From positions 1-15,628 of the forward strand of contig JAHFIO010000008.1 of NCBI GenBank assembly GCA_023246325.1: a stretch of 15,628 nt of DNA, given 5' to 3'. Positions within the stretch are counted from its first letter, which is position 1; each line of letters starts with the position of its first letter. Source of the DNA: Candidatus Uhrbacteria bacterium. GTDB taxonomy: Bacteria > Patescibacteriota > Patescibacteriia > 2-12-FULL-60-25. The notes beneath the pieces were generated by a model. That model made no database searches and was not told the DNA's origin. It saw only the letters and a program-made list of their open reading frames with translations. The translations under genes were made by a program, and so were the position numbers. This document shows, one piece after another, positions 1 to 7,302 of the stretch.

Positions 1-1
1 G

Positions 2-118
2 CGTTCATTGGGTTTAGATCCTGTGGTTATAGCGGCGTGTGAGGAGTATAATAATACATTGATTCATGCACAGGGGTTGGATGTACAATGGTCGGTAGGT
101 TCACCTGAACGAAAATGA
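2..118 (+). CDS. 3' end of an unrecognised protein (5'-truncated)
   Basis: An open frame enters from the left edge and ends at TGA 116-118, leaving only the last 38 residues (begins RSLGLDPVV, ends VGSPERK). The stop overlaps the ATG of the next gene in an ATGA arrangement, which is the coupling seen repeatedly in this window, so this is very probably a real gene tail in the same transcription unit. The fragment is soluble-looking and shows no motif I can assign. Given what follows, a glycan-related enzyme is possible, but that is only context. Confidence 0.6.
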   Translation, partial: RSLGLDPVVIAACEEYNNTLIHAQGLDVQWSVGSPERK

Positions 119-600
119 TAGCATATATTTGTCGATATATGGGTTTAGATCGTGAACGTTGTGTACGTGAATTTTGGCAATTATTTCGATTTTGTATTGT
201 TGGTGGTTTGTCTTTTGCATTGTATGCAGGATTGTATGCACTGTTTTCGCGTGTATTTTTTGTAGGCGTGAATAGAACTATATTAAATTTTTGCGCGAAT
301 GTATTGGCTGCTATACCGAATTTTTTAGCTCACCAAAAATTTACATATAAAGCGAAAGAATCGGCAGGATTAGGCTTCAATTCGGATATAGCGCATCTGC
401 AAAAATATAGCATGGTTTTACTCTCGGGTATGGCTTTAAATTCGGCAGGATTTTGGATTGGACATGAACGTTTATACATTGATGATAAAATTGTTGTTAT
501 TGTTATGGCATTACTTGTTCCAATATATACGTATATTATGCACAGACAGTTTACATTCAGAAGTGGGGTCAGGCACCAAACTGTGGATAAGTTCTATTAA
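115..600 (+). CDS. GtrA-family membrane protein
   Basis: A 161-residue protein with four predicted membrane segments (about 25-47, 54-72, 98-116 and 126-144). It has the GtrA pattern: an early FCIVGG-type first helix, NF-rich second helix followed by HQKFTY, and a final HRQFTF after the fourth helix. GtrA proteins are small four-helix membrane proteins thought to help move or present polyprenyl-linked sugars; this fits the glycosyltransferases downstream. The start ATG overlaps the upstream stop codon (ATGA); a second ATG at 139 is possible. The natural protein seems to end at about residue 149: residues 150-161 and the stop are encoded by the left arm and loop of the inverted repeat at 562-635, so the tail was probably supplied by repeat insertion. 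It converges on the sugar transferase gene. Confidence 0.88.
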   Translation: MIAYICRYMGLDRERCVREFWQLFRFCIVGGLSFALYAGLYALFSRVFFVGVNRTILNFCANVLAAIPNFLAHQKFTYKAKESAGLGFNSDIAHLQKYSMVLLSGMALNSAGFWIGHERLYIDDKIVVIVMALLVPIYTYIMHRQFTFRSGVRHQTVDKFY

Positions 601-635
601 TAAAACTTATCCACAGTTTGGTGCCTGACCCCACT
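562..635. repeat. Perfect inverted repeat, 32-bp arms, 10-nt loop
   Basis: The left arm (562-593) starts AGTGGGGTCAGGCACC and contains TGTGGATAAG; the right arm (604-635) is its exact reverse complement; the loop is CTATTAATAA. It lies between two convergent genes, encodes the last 12 residues of the GtrA protein and touches the stop codon of the sugar transferase (634-636). Neither side has a T-run, so it is not a classical intrinsic terminator, although a hairpin this long could stop or protect both transcripts. A related single arm recurs at 14263-14288. The structure fits a REP/MITE-like palindromic element; no transposase is present in the window. Confidence 0.93.
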
Positions 636-2013
636 ATGTACCTTGTCTGCGTACTACTATACCAATAGTCTTTAATAATATAGCAAAGTCTAATAAAGGT
701 GAGCGATGTTTAATATAATAGAGATCATATTGTAATTTTTTTAAATTATCATCAAAGTTAGAAGCATATCCAAAATTTACTTGTGCCCATCCAGTTAATC
801 CGGGGCGTGTCAAATGACGTAAAGCATAAAAAGGCATTTGCTTTGTAAGCTCTTCTACGAATTCAGGTCGTTCAGGTCGTGGACCAATGAAGCTCATTTC
901 ACCTCGTAGTATATTCCAAATTTGGGGTAATTCATCTAATCGTGTTTTGCGTAAAAATAATCCAATACGTGTAATGCGTGGGTCATCTATAATAGCGAAC
1001 TGCGGATTATTTTCTAATTCTGCATCCTGCCGCATGGTGCGAAATTTAAAAATGCGAAATTTTTTCCCCATGCGACCAATACGTTCTTGAGAATATACGA
1101 CGGGCCCTTTTGAATTTAGTTTTATTGCAGCCACAATGGGTATAAATAAAATACAGGTTATAATTCCAAAAGGAATTGCAAGTAAGGTATCTGTTCCGCG
1201 TTTTATCATTTCATACCAGGCTTTTTCGCCTTCGCGTAAGTGCTCTAAAAACCAAGTTTGTGAAACGTATTCTAGAGGTACACGTCCAGTTACAGCTTCT
1301 TCTAATGATGCGCGGTCCAGTAAAACGACGGAAGTAAATAATGTTTTATATAATGCATCGCGCAGCCCTGGGATATCTTCAGGTCTATGCCCAATGACTA
1401 TGGTATTGATGTGACGATCTTGTAAAATTTGGTCTATAACATCTATATTTACATGCCATGTTACCGACGTATCGCTCATGCGCGGGCCGGGTGCTGTTTC
1501 AGCAACGGCAGATAATTCAAAACCAAATCCATTTTTTTCTAATAAATCTTTTATGCGTTTTGCATCGGCAGGATTCCCAATAAATAATAATCTATTACGA
1601 AACATGTTTGGGGCAATTTTTCGATAAAAGAATAAACGCCATGCATATCCAATAAGTAATGATAAAACAAAGAATAATAATAAATTTGTTCTTGGGGCAA
1701 TTCCAAAAACAGAGACCGGAATAAGATAAAAGAATGCAAATGCGATGGCGAGGTTTACAAGCATGCCATCTAGAAAAGCGCGGAAGAATTTTATATGATC
1801 ACGAGCTAAAGATAAATCATACAAATTGCATACATAAAAAGATAATACCCATAAAACGTTTAAAATACTAAATGGAATTGCATGTATTGGCCATGATCCT
1901 GCCGCAAGGTTGGTATCTCGTAAAATGACGGTTAAGAGGATCGCGAACTCAAAAACTGCGTAATCACCAGCAACGAGGAGCAGTTTTTTCGCATGTAGGT
2001 CGAAGTTGTACAT
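634..2013 (-). CDS. Polyprenyl-phosphate hexose-1-phosphate transferase (WbaP/WcaJ-like)
   Basis: A 459-residue bacterial sugar transferase that would move a sugar-1-phosphate from a nucleotide sugar to undecaprenyl phosphate, the first membrane step of surface polysaccharide synthesis. Residues 10-130 hold about four membrane helices, 140-240 a Rossmann-like CoA-binding-type domain (LLFIGNPADAKRI), and 265-459 the catalytic domain. The domain starts with KRGTDTLLA and a hydrophobic re-entrant helix (273-298), then GPVVYSQERIG, FKFRTMRQDAE, the catalytic Asp-Glu pair in TRLDELPQ (D360-E361), FIGPRPERPEF and RPGLTGWAQV. Length and layout match the large, fused class of these enzymes rather than the short PglC type. 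It is divergent from the SDR genes and convergent with gtrA. The sugar specificity cannot be read from the sequence. Confidence 0.94.
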   Translation of the reverse strand: MYNFDLHAKKLLLVAGDYAVFEFAILLTVILRDTNLAAGSWPIHAIPFSILNVLWVLSFYVCNLYDLSLARDHIKFFRAFLDGMLVNLAIAFAFFYLIPVSVFGIAPRTNLLLFFVLSLLIGYAWRLFFYRKIAPNMFRNRLLFIGNPADAKRIKDLLEKNGFGFELSAVAETAPGPRMSDTSVTWHVNIDVIDQILQDRHINTIVIGHRPEDIPGLRDALYKTLFTSVVLLDRASLEEAVTGRVPLEYVSQTWFLEHLREGEKAWYEMIKRGTDTLLAIPFGIITCILFIPIVAAIKLNSKGPVVYSQERIGRMGKKFRIFKFRTMRQDAELENNPQFAIIDDPRITRIGLFLRKTRLDELPQIWNILRGEMSFIGPRPERPEFVEELTKQMPFYALRHLTRPGLTGWAQVNFGYASNFDDNLKKLQYDLYYIKHRSPLLDFAILLKTIGIVVRRQGT

Positions 2014-2034
2014 AGTGAGTATACAATATATAAT
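2006..2034 (+). promoter_or_regulatory. Candidate sigma-70 promoter for the SDR/glycosyltransferase operon
   Basis: TTGTAC (2006-2011), a 17-bp spacer and a perfect TATAAT (2029-2034). The start site would fall near 2041, only a few bases before the ATG at 2045, giving an almost leaderless mRNA. The -35 overlaps the first codon of the divergent sugar transferase gene, so the two genes share a very compact control region. Confidence 0.5.
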
Positions 2035-2044
2035 ATGGGTCTAT

Positions 2045-3061
2045 ATGGCAACCTATCCAATCTTTGAAAGAAAAAATGTTCTCGTTACAGGGGGCGCTGG
2101 TTTCATTGGCTCACATATATGTGAACGATTGTTACGGGATGCGAATGTGATATGTGTGGATAATTTTATAACTAGCTCGGAAAGTAATATAGATCATTTA
2201 TTACAACATCCAAATTTTGAGTTTGTGAATCATGATATTATTCAGCCATTGCATATAGAAAATTTGACAGAGTTAGATCATTTTAAAGTGAAGTATCAGG
2301 GTATACAAGAAATTTATCACTTAGCATGTCCGATTTCGAAAAGAAATTTTGATGATTTTAAAATTGCAACGGTATTGACTAATTCAGTCGGAATAAAAAA
2401 TATTTTAGATATTGCGGTAAAATATAGATCAAAAATGTTATATGCTTCATCAAGTGTTTTATATGGAAATCGGCAGGATGGGGGAAAGGAAAAGTATTCA
2501 GAACACGATGAATGTCATATTGATCATCTTACGTCGCGAGGTGCATATGATGAAGGAAAAAGATTTTCAGAAGCTATTATGCAAACATATGCGGATGTAC
2601 ATGCATTGGATATAAAAATTGCTCGTGTTTTTCGAACCTATGGACCGAGAATGAAGATTTTTGATGGGAATTTATTGCCAGATATTATTATGAATGCACT
2701 GGATGGGAAGGACATTAACTTGACGGGAGATGAAGATACGCGTGTGTCCCTGGCTTTTGTAACTGATATCGTTGATGGTATGATAAAGCTTATGATGTCA
2801 CCTGTGGATGTGACTCTGCTAAATCTAGGGAGTGATCAGGATGTGCGGCTTGTACATGTGGCGCAACTGATTATGCAATTAACAGGTTCGGTATCGCATA
2901 TACGTTTTGATACGCCCAGTATGCATTATACTGAACCTGGATTACCTGATATTTCAAGGGCGAGAGAAATTTTAGGTTGGATTCCGCTCGTACGATTGGA
3001 AGATGGACTTAAAAAGATGATAGACTATACAAAGTCGCATAGACATCAACTTACATTTTAA
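2045..3061 (+). CDS. UXS-like NAD-dependent epimerase/dehydratase (extended SDR), copy 1
   Basis: A 338-residue extended short-chain dehydrogenase. It has the NAD-binding VTGGAGFIGS (residues 14-23), the catalytic YxxxK as Y168-D-E-G-K172 and the Ser triad position in YASSSVLYG (133-141). SNIDHLL, IYHLACP, YDEGKR and TYGPRM resemble UDP-glucuronate decarboxylases (UXS) most closely. However, the Glu of the UXS motif TSEVYG, needed for the redox/decarboxylation chemistry, is Val138, so the reaction is uncertain. I placed the start at ATG 2045, which gives the usual short lead before the Rossmann fold; an in-frame ATG at 2006 would read back through the promoter and overlap the divergent start codon. 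The likely role is nucleotide-sugar supply for the glycosyltransferases downstream. It is followed after 17 bp by a close paralogue. Confidence 0.9.
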   Translation: MATYPIFERKNVLVTGGAGFIGSHICERLLRDANVICVDNFITSSESNIDHLLQHPNFEFVNHDIIQPLHIENLTELDHFKVKYQGIQEIYHLACPISKRNFDDFKIATVLTNSVGIKNILDIAVKYRSKMLYASSSVLYGNRQDGGKEKYSEHDECHIDHLTSRGAYDEGKRFSEAIMQTYADVHALDIKIARVFRTYGPRMKIFDGNLLPDIIMNALDGKDINLTGDEDTRVSLAFVTDIVDGMIKLMMSPVDVTLLNLGSDQDVRLVHVAQLIMQLTGSVSHIRFDTPSMHYTEPGLPDISRAREILGWIPLVRLEDGLKKMIDYTKSHRHQLTF

Positions 3062-3078
3062 TTTATTAATATACTCAT

Positions 3079-4116
3079 ATGGCAGATAAAAAAAATATTG
3101 TTGTGACGGGTGGTTCAGGTTTTTTAGGATCGTTCTTATGTGAAAAATTATTGGAAGCAGGTGATGCGCATGTTATTTGTGTAGATAATTTTGTAACATC
3201 GCAAGAATCTAATATAGATCATTTATTAAAAAATGCGGATTTTGAATTTATTAATCAAGATATTAATAAAACATTCGATTTAGATAATTTTAGCGAGTTA
3301 GCTCGTTTTAAAGTAAAGTTTTTAGGTGTGCAAGAAATATATCATCTTGCATGTCCAAATAGTGGAAAGAAGTTTGAATCTATAAAAATGGAAACGTTAT
3401 TAACGAATAGTACCGGCATGAAAAATATTTTAGATATGGCGGTGAAATATAAAGCGAAGATGCTGCATACTTCATCTGTTGTTGTATATGGTCCACGTCC
3501 AGTTGATAATGCGCCGTATACAGAAACAGATTTTGGATCTGTTGACGCAGTTTCACCTAGATCTTGCTATGATGAAGGAAAACGATTTACTGAAACCATG
3601 TGTGCCACATATGCGGATGTGCATGCATTAGATATTAAAATAGCACGTATTTCTCGAACATATGGTCCACGTTTGGCGCTATTTGATGGTCAAATGATTC
3701 CTGATTTTATTACGAATGCTCTGGATAATAAAGATTTAGTTATTTATGGAGATGAAACATTTTCAACATCATTAATATATGTGGCTGATATTGTAGATGG
3801 CATAATGAAGCTTATGAAAGCACCTCGTGATATAGGCCCGGTAAATTTTGGTAGTGATATTGATGTACCGCTTGTAGATGTGGCGCGTCGTGTTATTGAA
3901 ATGACGGGGTCTGCGTCGCATATTACTTTTCAAGAACCATTATTATTTATTACGCAACTTGGTTTACTTGATATAACAAAAGCACGTGAAAAATTAAATT
4001 GGTTACCTTTAGTACGATTAGACGAGGGTTTAAAACGTTCAATCGATTATACCATCGCAAATAAAGCGTTATTAGGATTTAATTTTGGAGATTTGAAGGG
4101 ACGTTTGGGTGCATAG
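3079..4116 (+). CDS. UXS-like NAD-dependent epimerase/dehydratase (extended SDR), copy 2
   Basis: A 345-residue paralogue of the gene just upstream; by eye about half of the aligned residues are identical, including SNIDHLL, EIYHLACP, TYADVHALDIKIAR and RTYGPR. It keeps VTGGSGFLGS (9-18), the Ser/Thr triad position in HTSSVVVYG (130-138) and Y164-D-E-G-K168. As in copy 1, the UXS catalytic Glu is Val (V135), and the Arg of the UXS RAFQYV motif appears replaced (STSLIYV). The pair therefore looks like a tandem duplication within a UXS-derived subfamily; the two products could be sequential enzymes, a heterodimer, or specific for different sugars. There is no Shine-Dalgarno sequence before ATG 3079. 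The enzyme class is firm; the substrate is unknown. Confidence 0.9.
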   Translation: MADKKNIVVTGGSGFLGSFLCEKLLEAGDAHVICVDNFVTSQESNIDHLLKNADFEFINQDINKTFDLDNFSELARFKVKFLGVQEIYHLACPNSGKKFESIKMETLLTNSTGMKNILDMAVKYKAKMLHTSSVVVYGPRPVDNAPYTETDFGSVDAVSPRSCYDEGKRFTETMCATYADVHALDIKIARISRTYGPRLALFDGQMIPDFITNALDNKDLVIYGDETFSTSLIYVADIVDGIMKLMKAPRDIGPVNFGSDIDVPLVDVARRVIEMTGSASHITFQEPLLFITQLGLLDITKAREKLNWLPLVRLDEGLKRSIDYTIANKALLGFNFGDLKGRLGA

Positions 4117-4148
4117 ACAATTCTGCTATTTTAGGATAACGTTATACT

Positions 4149-4832
4149 ATGAAAGTAGTAGCTGTTATTCCTGCATATAAAGAAAGTGAACGAATCACGA
4201 ACACTATACATGGCGTTTCATCGTTTGTTGATACAATTATTGTAGTAGATGATGGTTCTTGTGATGGTACAAAAGAAAAAGTTATATCGCTGGGCCCACA
4301 TATTATTTTTTTAGAACATGCGTTGAATCGTGGACAGGGAGCTGCACTTCGTACGGGGAATGAGGGTGCCTTGAAAATTGGAGCAGAAATTATTGTGCAT
4401 ATCGATGCGGATGGTCAGCATGATCCTGCCTGTATACCTGCACTTATTCAGCCACTCATTCAAGGCACGCATGATATTGTTTTTGGGTCGAGGTTTTTGG
4501 GGAGTGTTCCAATAGGTATTCCAAAAACACGTTTACTTTTATTACAATGTGCAAAAAGTTTCAATGCTTTTTTTATGGGCATTCCAAAAACAGTTACGGA
4601 TCCGCAAAGTGGCATTCGTGCCATGACGCGTTTTGCCAGTATGCATATTCCATTTCGACAGGATAGAATGGCGCATTGCTCAGAAATTTTACAACTCGTG
4701 ACATGCGGTTCATTACGTTGGAAAGAAGTGCCTGTGGATGTTCGTTATACAGAAGCATCCGTACGAAAAGGACAGCGTTCTACAGATGCATTAAAAATTG
4801 TGTGGCATTTACTTATTGGAATTTTTGCATAA
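4149..4832 (+). CDS. GT2 glycosyltransferase, DPM/GtrB-like catalytic domain
   Basis: A 227-residue GT-A fold enzyme. It shows VAVIPAYKE (4-12), VVDDGSCDGT (32-41), NRGQGAALRTG (60-70), the metal-binding DxD in HIDADGQHDP (D86, D88) and FGSRF (112-116). These are the hallmarks of the dolichyl/polyprenyl-phosphate mannose or glucose synthase branch of family 2. The product has no clear C-terminal membrane helices, only a short hydrophobic end, so membrane attachment may come from the DUF2304 protein encoded 4 bp downstream, a common partner of this enzyme type. It probably transfers a hexose to polyprenyl phosphate for use by GtrA or GT-C proteins. It lies 32 bp after the SDR pair, in the same direction. 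Donor sugar unknown. Confidence 0.9.
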   Translation: MKVVAVIPAYKESERITNTIHGVSSFVDTIIVVDDGSCDGTKEKVISLGPHIIFLEHALNRGQGAALRTGNEGALKIGAEIIVHIDADGQHDPACIPALIQPLIQGTHDIVFGSRFLGSVPIGIPKTRLLLLQCAKSFNAFFMGIPKTVTDPQSGIRAMTRFASMHIPFRQDRMAHCSEILQLVTCGSLRWKEVPVDVRYTEASVRKGQRSTDALKIVWHLLIGIFA

Positions 4833-4836
4833 ATCT

Positions 4837-5136
4837 ATGTTACCTATACAAATTATTTTTATCAGTTTTTTTCTCGCTGCTTTGTGGTTTACGTGGCGAC
4901 GTAAGGCGTATGCATGGAGTATATTGTGGATACTTGCAAGTATTATTATTTTACTTCCACAGTCTACCACTGTTATTGCGCATGCTGTTGGTGTTGGAAG
5001 AGGTGTAGATGTGGTTGTATACGCATCAATTGCTATTTTATTTGTTCTTATATTTCGTTTATATATTGCAGTTGAAAGACTTGAAAGACAGCTTACAGAA
5101 ATGGTGAAACGTGATGCGTTAAAACAATTGCCATGA
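4837..5136 (+). CDS. DUF2304 small membrane protein
   Basis: A 99-residue protein with three membrane helices (about 4-18, 26-48 and 58-76) and a charged, probably helical cytoplasmic tail (VERLERQLTEMVKRDALKQ). This is the usual architecture of DUF2304 proteins, which sit directly after a GT2 gene of the polyprenyl-phosphate sugar synthase type, as here (4-bp gap). I chose ATG 4837 because the in-frame ATG at 4798 would run 35 bp into the upstream gene. The stop overlaps the next start (ATGA at 5133-5136), so translation of the three genes is probably coupled. Function is not experimentally clear for the family; a scaffold or membrane anchor for the GT2 is plausible. Confidence 0.85.
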   Translation: MLPIQIIFISFFLAALWFTWRRKAYAWSILWILASIIILLPQSTTVIAHAVGVGRGVDVVVYASIAILFVLIFRLYIAVERLERQLTEMVKRDALKQLP

Positions 5137-6215
5137 ATTCAGATATGCCATTTGTAGACGTTGTAAGTGTTCTGTGGAATAGTGCGCGTTTTATGCCTGC
5201 ACTATTTGAAGGATTGGTGGATACGGATTATCCACTTGATTCATGGTGTATGCATTTCGTTGATAATAATCCAGGCGATGGATCTTTGGATGAAGTGAAA
5301 CGACTTATGAATGTACATGTAGGATTCTTGCCACAGATTCGTATTCATTCACCGACAACCAATACAGGTTTTTCTGGTGGAAATAATTTAGTAATGAAAA
5401 TAGCGCTAGAGCGCGGTACTGGATATGTGTTTATGCTTAATCATGATGCACGATTTGAAAAAAGTGCATTACGTGAAGCGATTGCAGTTGCTGAATCAGA
5501 TCCGCTTATCGGATCCGTACAATCACTTCTTGTTTTACAAAAAAATCCACAAGAAATAAATTCACGTGGAAATGCAATACATTATTTAGGTTTTGGATAT
5601 TGTCTTGGGTATCATGAAAAGCGTTCTGATATGCGGCAGGATATAGTTGATATTGGGTATGCATCTGGTGCAGCAGCACTGTATCCTGTCGAGATATTGC
5701 GTCGTGTGTGGTTATTGGATGAAACATTGTGGCTCTATCATGAAGATTTGGATTTAGGATGGCGTATTCGATTGGCAGGCTATAGAAATGTATTGGCACC
5801 AAAAAGTGTTGTTCAACATTCATATGAGTTTTCACGTTCTATTTCAAAATGGTATTGGATGGAAAGAAATCGAGTATTAGTCGTATTGAAAAATTTTAAA
5901 ATGCGTACTATAGTGATATTACTTCCACAATTAATTTTTATTGATATCGCTTTATTTTTTTTCGCATTAAAAGGTGGATGGTGGAGAGAAAAAGTAAAAG
6001 CATGGATGCATTTTTTTCATTTGTCTACATGGAAATATATTATTCGTGGCCGCGCAGAAATTGCGCGACAACGTATAGTATCTGATAAAGATATTTTACG
6101 TTTTTGTACACCGATTATTGCATATCAAGAAATGGAAAGCGTATTTGTTTCGCGTATCGTGAATCCGATATGGGTAACCTTGTACCGCATTCTGCGCTAT
6201 ATCGTTATTTGGTAA
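5133..6215 (+). CDS. GT2 glycosyltransferase, rhamnosyltransferase-like
   Basis: A 360-residue family 2 glycosyltransferase of the dTDP-rhamnose transferase (RfbF/WbbL-like) subtype. It carries FVDNNPGDGS (42-51), the diagnostic NTGFSGGNN (77-85), the DxD-like metal site in MLNHDARF (101-108), and the acceptor/base region YASGAAALYP followed by LYHEDLDLGWRIRLAGYR (201-218, ED pair E204-D205). A hydrophobic segment at about 258-280 may anchor the C-terminal part to the membrane. It starts inside the stop of the DUF2304 gene and ends 4 bp before a GT4 gene. It probably adds one sugar of the lipid-linked glycan; the rhamnose assignment is by subfamily resemblance only. Confidence 0.9.
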   Translation: MNSDMPFVDVVSVLWNSARFMPALFEGLVDTDYPLDSWCMHFVDNNPGDGSLDEVKRLMNVHVGFLPQIRIHSPTTNTGFSGGNNLVMKIALERGTGYVFMLNHDARFEKSALREAIAVAESDPLIGSVQSLLVLQKNPQEINSRGNAIHYLGFGYCLGYHEKRSDMRQDIVDIGYASGAAALYPVEILRRVWLLDETLWLYHEDLDLGWRIRLAGYRNVLAPKSVVQHSYEFSRSISKWYWMERNRVLVVLKNFKMRTIVILLPQLIFIDIALFFFALKGGWWREKVKAWMHFFHLSTWKYIIRGRAEIARQRIVSDKDILRFCTPIIAYQEMESVFVSRIVNPIWVTLYRILRYIVIW

Positions 6216-6219
6216 ATGT

Positions 6220-7302
6220 ATGCGCGTTCTTCATATCGCATGTGTTGCACCCCCTGAAACAGGGGGGATTGGAGTTGTTGCGTATATGGAATCTGTTTTA
6301 TTACAGCAGAGGGGTATACAGACAGTTTTTGTAGCACCGAGTCGCAAGGATGTGCCTGAGAATATGGGAATTCACCGTATTGAATCATCATATGCTATTG
6401 GTCATGGGGCGTTTATGAATAAAAATATTCTTTCTACGTATTGTCAGAATGCGGATATTGTTCATTTTCATTATCCGTTTCATGGTACGGATACACGTAT
6501 TCTGGAATTAAAGAAAAAAGGAATAATAAAAAAATTAGTTATTACGGTACATATGGATGCTACGGCTTCGGGGTTGAAAGGATGTATTTTTTATTGTCAT
6601 AGATTTTTTGTTCAAAAAAGATTATTTGATTGTGCGGATTTGCTTATTATAAGTTCACAAGATTATGCAGGGCAAGCATCTTTTAAAAAATATTCATTTT
6701 TAGAATTACCATTTGGGGTGGATACGGAGAAGTTTTATCCTGCCGCGGAAAGCGGGAAAGGAATTTTATTTGTAGGTGGCATGGATACAGCGCATGCCTT
6801 TAAAGGGGTGACCGTATTATTGAAGGCTATGACATTTTTGCCTGAGCGTATAACGTGCCAGCTAGTTGGGGATGGTAATTTGCGTGCAGGATTTGAACAA
6901 TTGTCACAATCACTTGGAATTCAGCATCGTGTAAAATTTTTGGGACGTATTTCAGATGAAGAATTACCATATGTATACAGATCTGCTTCCGTATTTGCAT
7001 TTCCATCTACGAGTGCTGCAGAGGCGTTTGGACTTGTGGCTCTTGAAGCGGCTGCAAGTGGCTTGCCTGTTATAGCGAGTGATTTGCCCGGTGTTCGCAT
7101 TGTTGTGAAGCATCATGAGACAGGCATATTGGTGAAGCCATCTGATCCCGTTTCGCTTGCAGCAGGATTAAAATACATATTAGAAAATGATATTGTACGA
7201 AAAAAATTTGGTGTACAAGCACGAGAAAGAGTCGTGAAAGAATTTTCTGCTGTACAGCATATAGATAGGTTGATTGAAGCATATACAACGGTATGCGTAT
7301 AG
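6220..7302 (+). CDS. GT4-family glycosyltransferase (GT-B fold)
   Basis: A 360-residue enzyme with two Rossmann-like halves. The N-terminal half has the glycine-rich PPETGGIGVV loop (11-20) and the DIVHFHYPF strand-loop usual in GT4. The C-terminal half starts with ILFVGGMD, continues with LVGDGNLR and VKFLGRISDEELPYVY, and has the nucleotide-sugar-binding E-x7-E motif as E268AFGLVALE276 followed by ASGLPVIAS. It acts as a retaining glycosyltransferase, probably at the cytoplasmic face of the membrane, extending the glycan. It begins 4 bp after the preceding GT2 gene and overlaps the next gene by 10 bp. Donor and acceptor are unknown. Confidence 0.92.
   Translation: MRVLHIACVAPPETGGIGVVAYMESVLLQQRGIQTVFVAPSRKDVPENMGIHRIESSYAIGHGAFMNKNILSTYCQNADIVHFHYPFHGTDTRILELKKKGIIKKLVITVHMDATASGLKGCIFYCHRFFVQKRLFDCADLLIISSQDYAGQASFKKYSFLELPFGVDTEKFYPAAESGKGILFVGGMDTAHAFKGVTVLLKAMTFLPERITCQLVGDGNLRAGFEQLSQSLGIQHRVKFLGRISDEELPYVYRSASVFAFPSTSAAEAFGLVALEAAASGLPVIASDLPGVRIVVKHHETGILVKPSDPVSLAAGLKYILENDIVRKKFGVQARERVVKEFSAVQHIDRLIEAYTTVCV

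Noticed and set aside
562..635. Classical intrinsic (rho-independent) terminator
   Set aside because: The hairpin is far longer than usual and neither strand has a run of T after it. A bidirectional stop is possible, but the structure fits a mobile palindrome better.
2006..2044. N-terminal extension of the first SDR from ATG 2006
   Set aside because: It would read through the TATAAT at 2029 and overlap the divergent start codon. The Rossmann motif is at the normal distance from ATG 2045.
2045..4116. Naming both SDRs UDP-glucuronate decarboxylase
   Set aside because: They look UXS-like, but the catalytic Glu of TSEVYG is Val in both, so the specific name is not supported.
4676..5008. 110-codon frame overlapping the GT2 and DUF2304 genes
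   Set aside because: It is a shifted frame across two well-supported genes, with a Cys/Phe/Leu-rich composition and no family resemblance.
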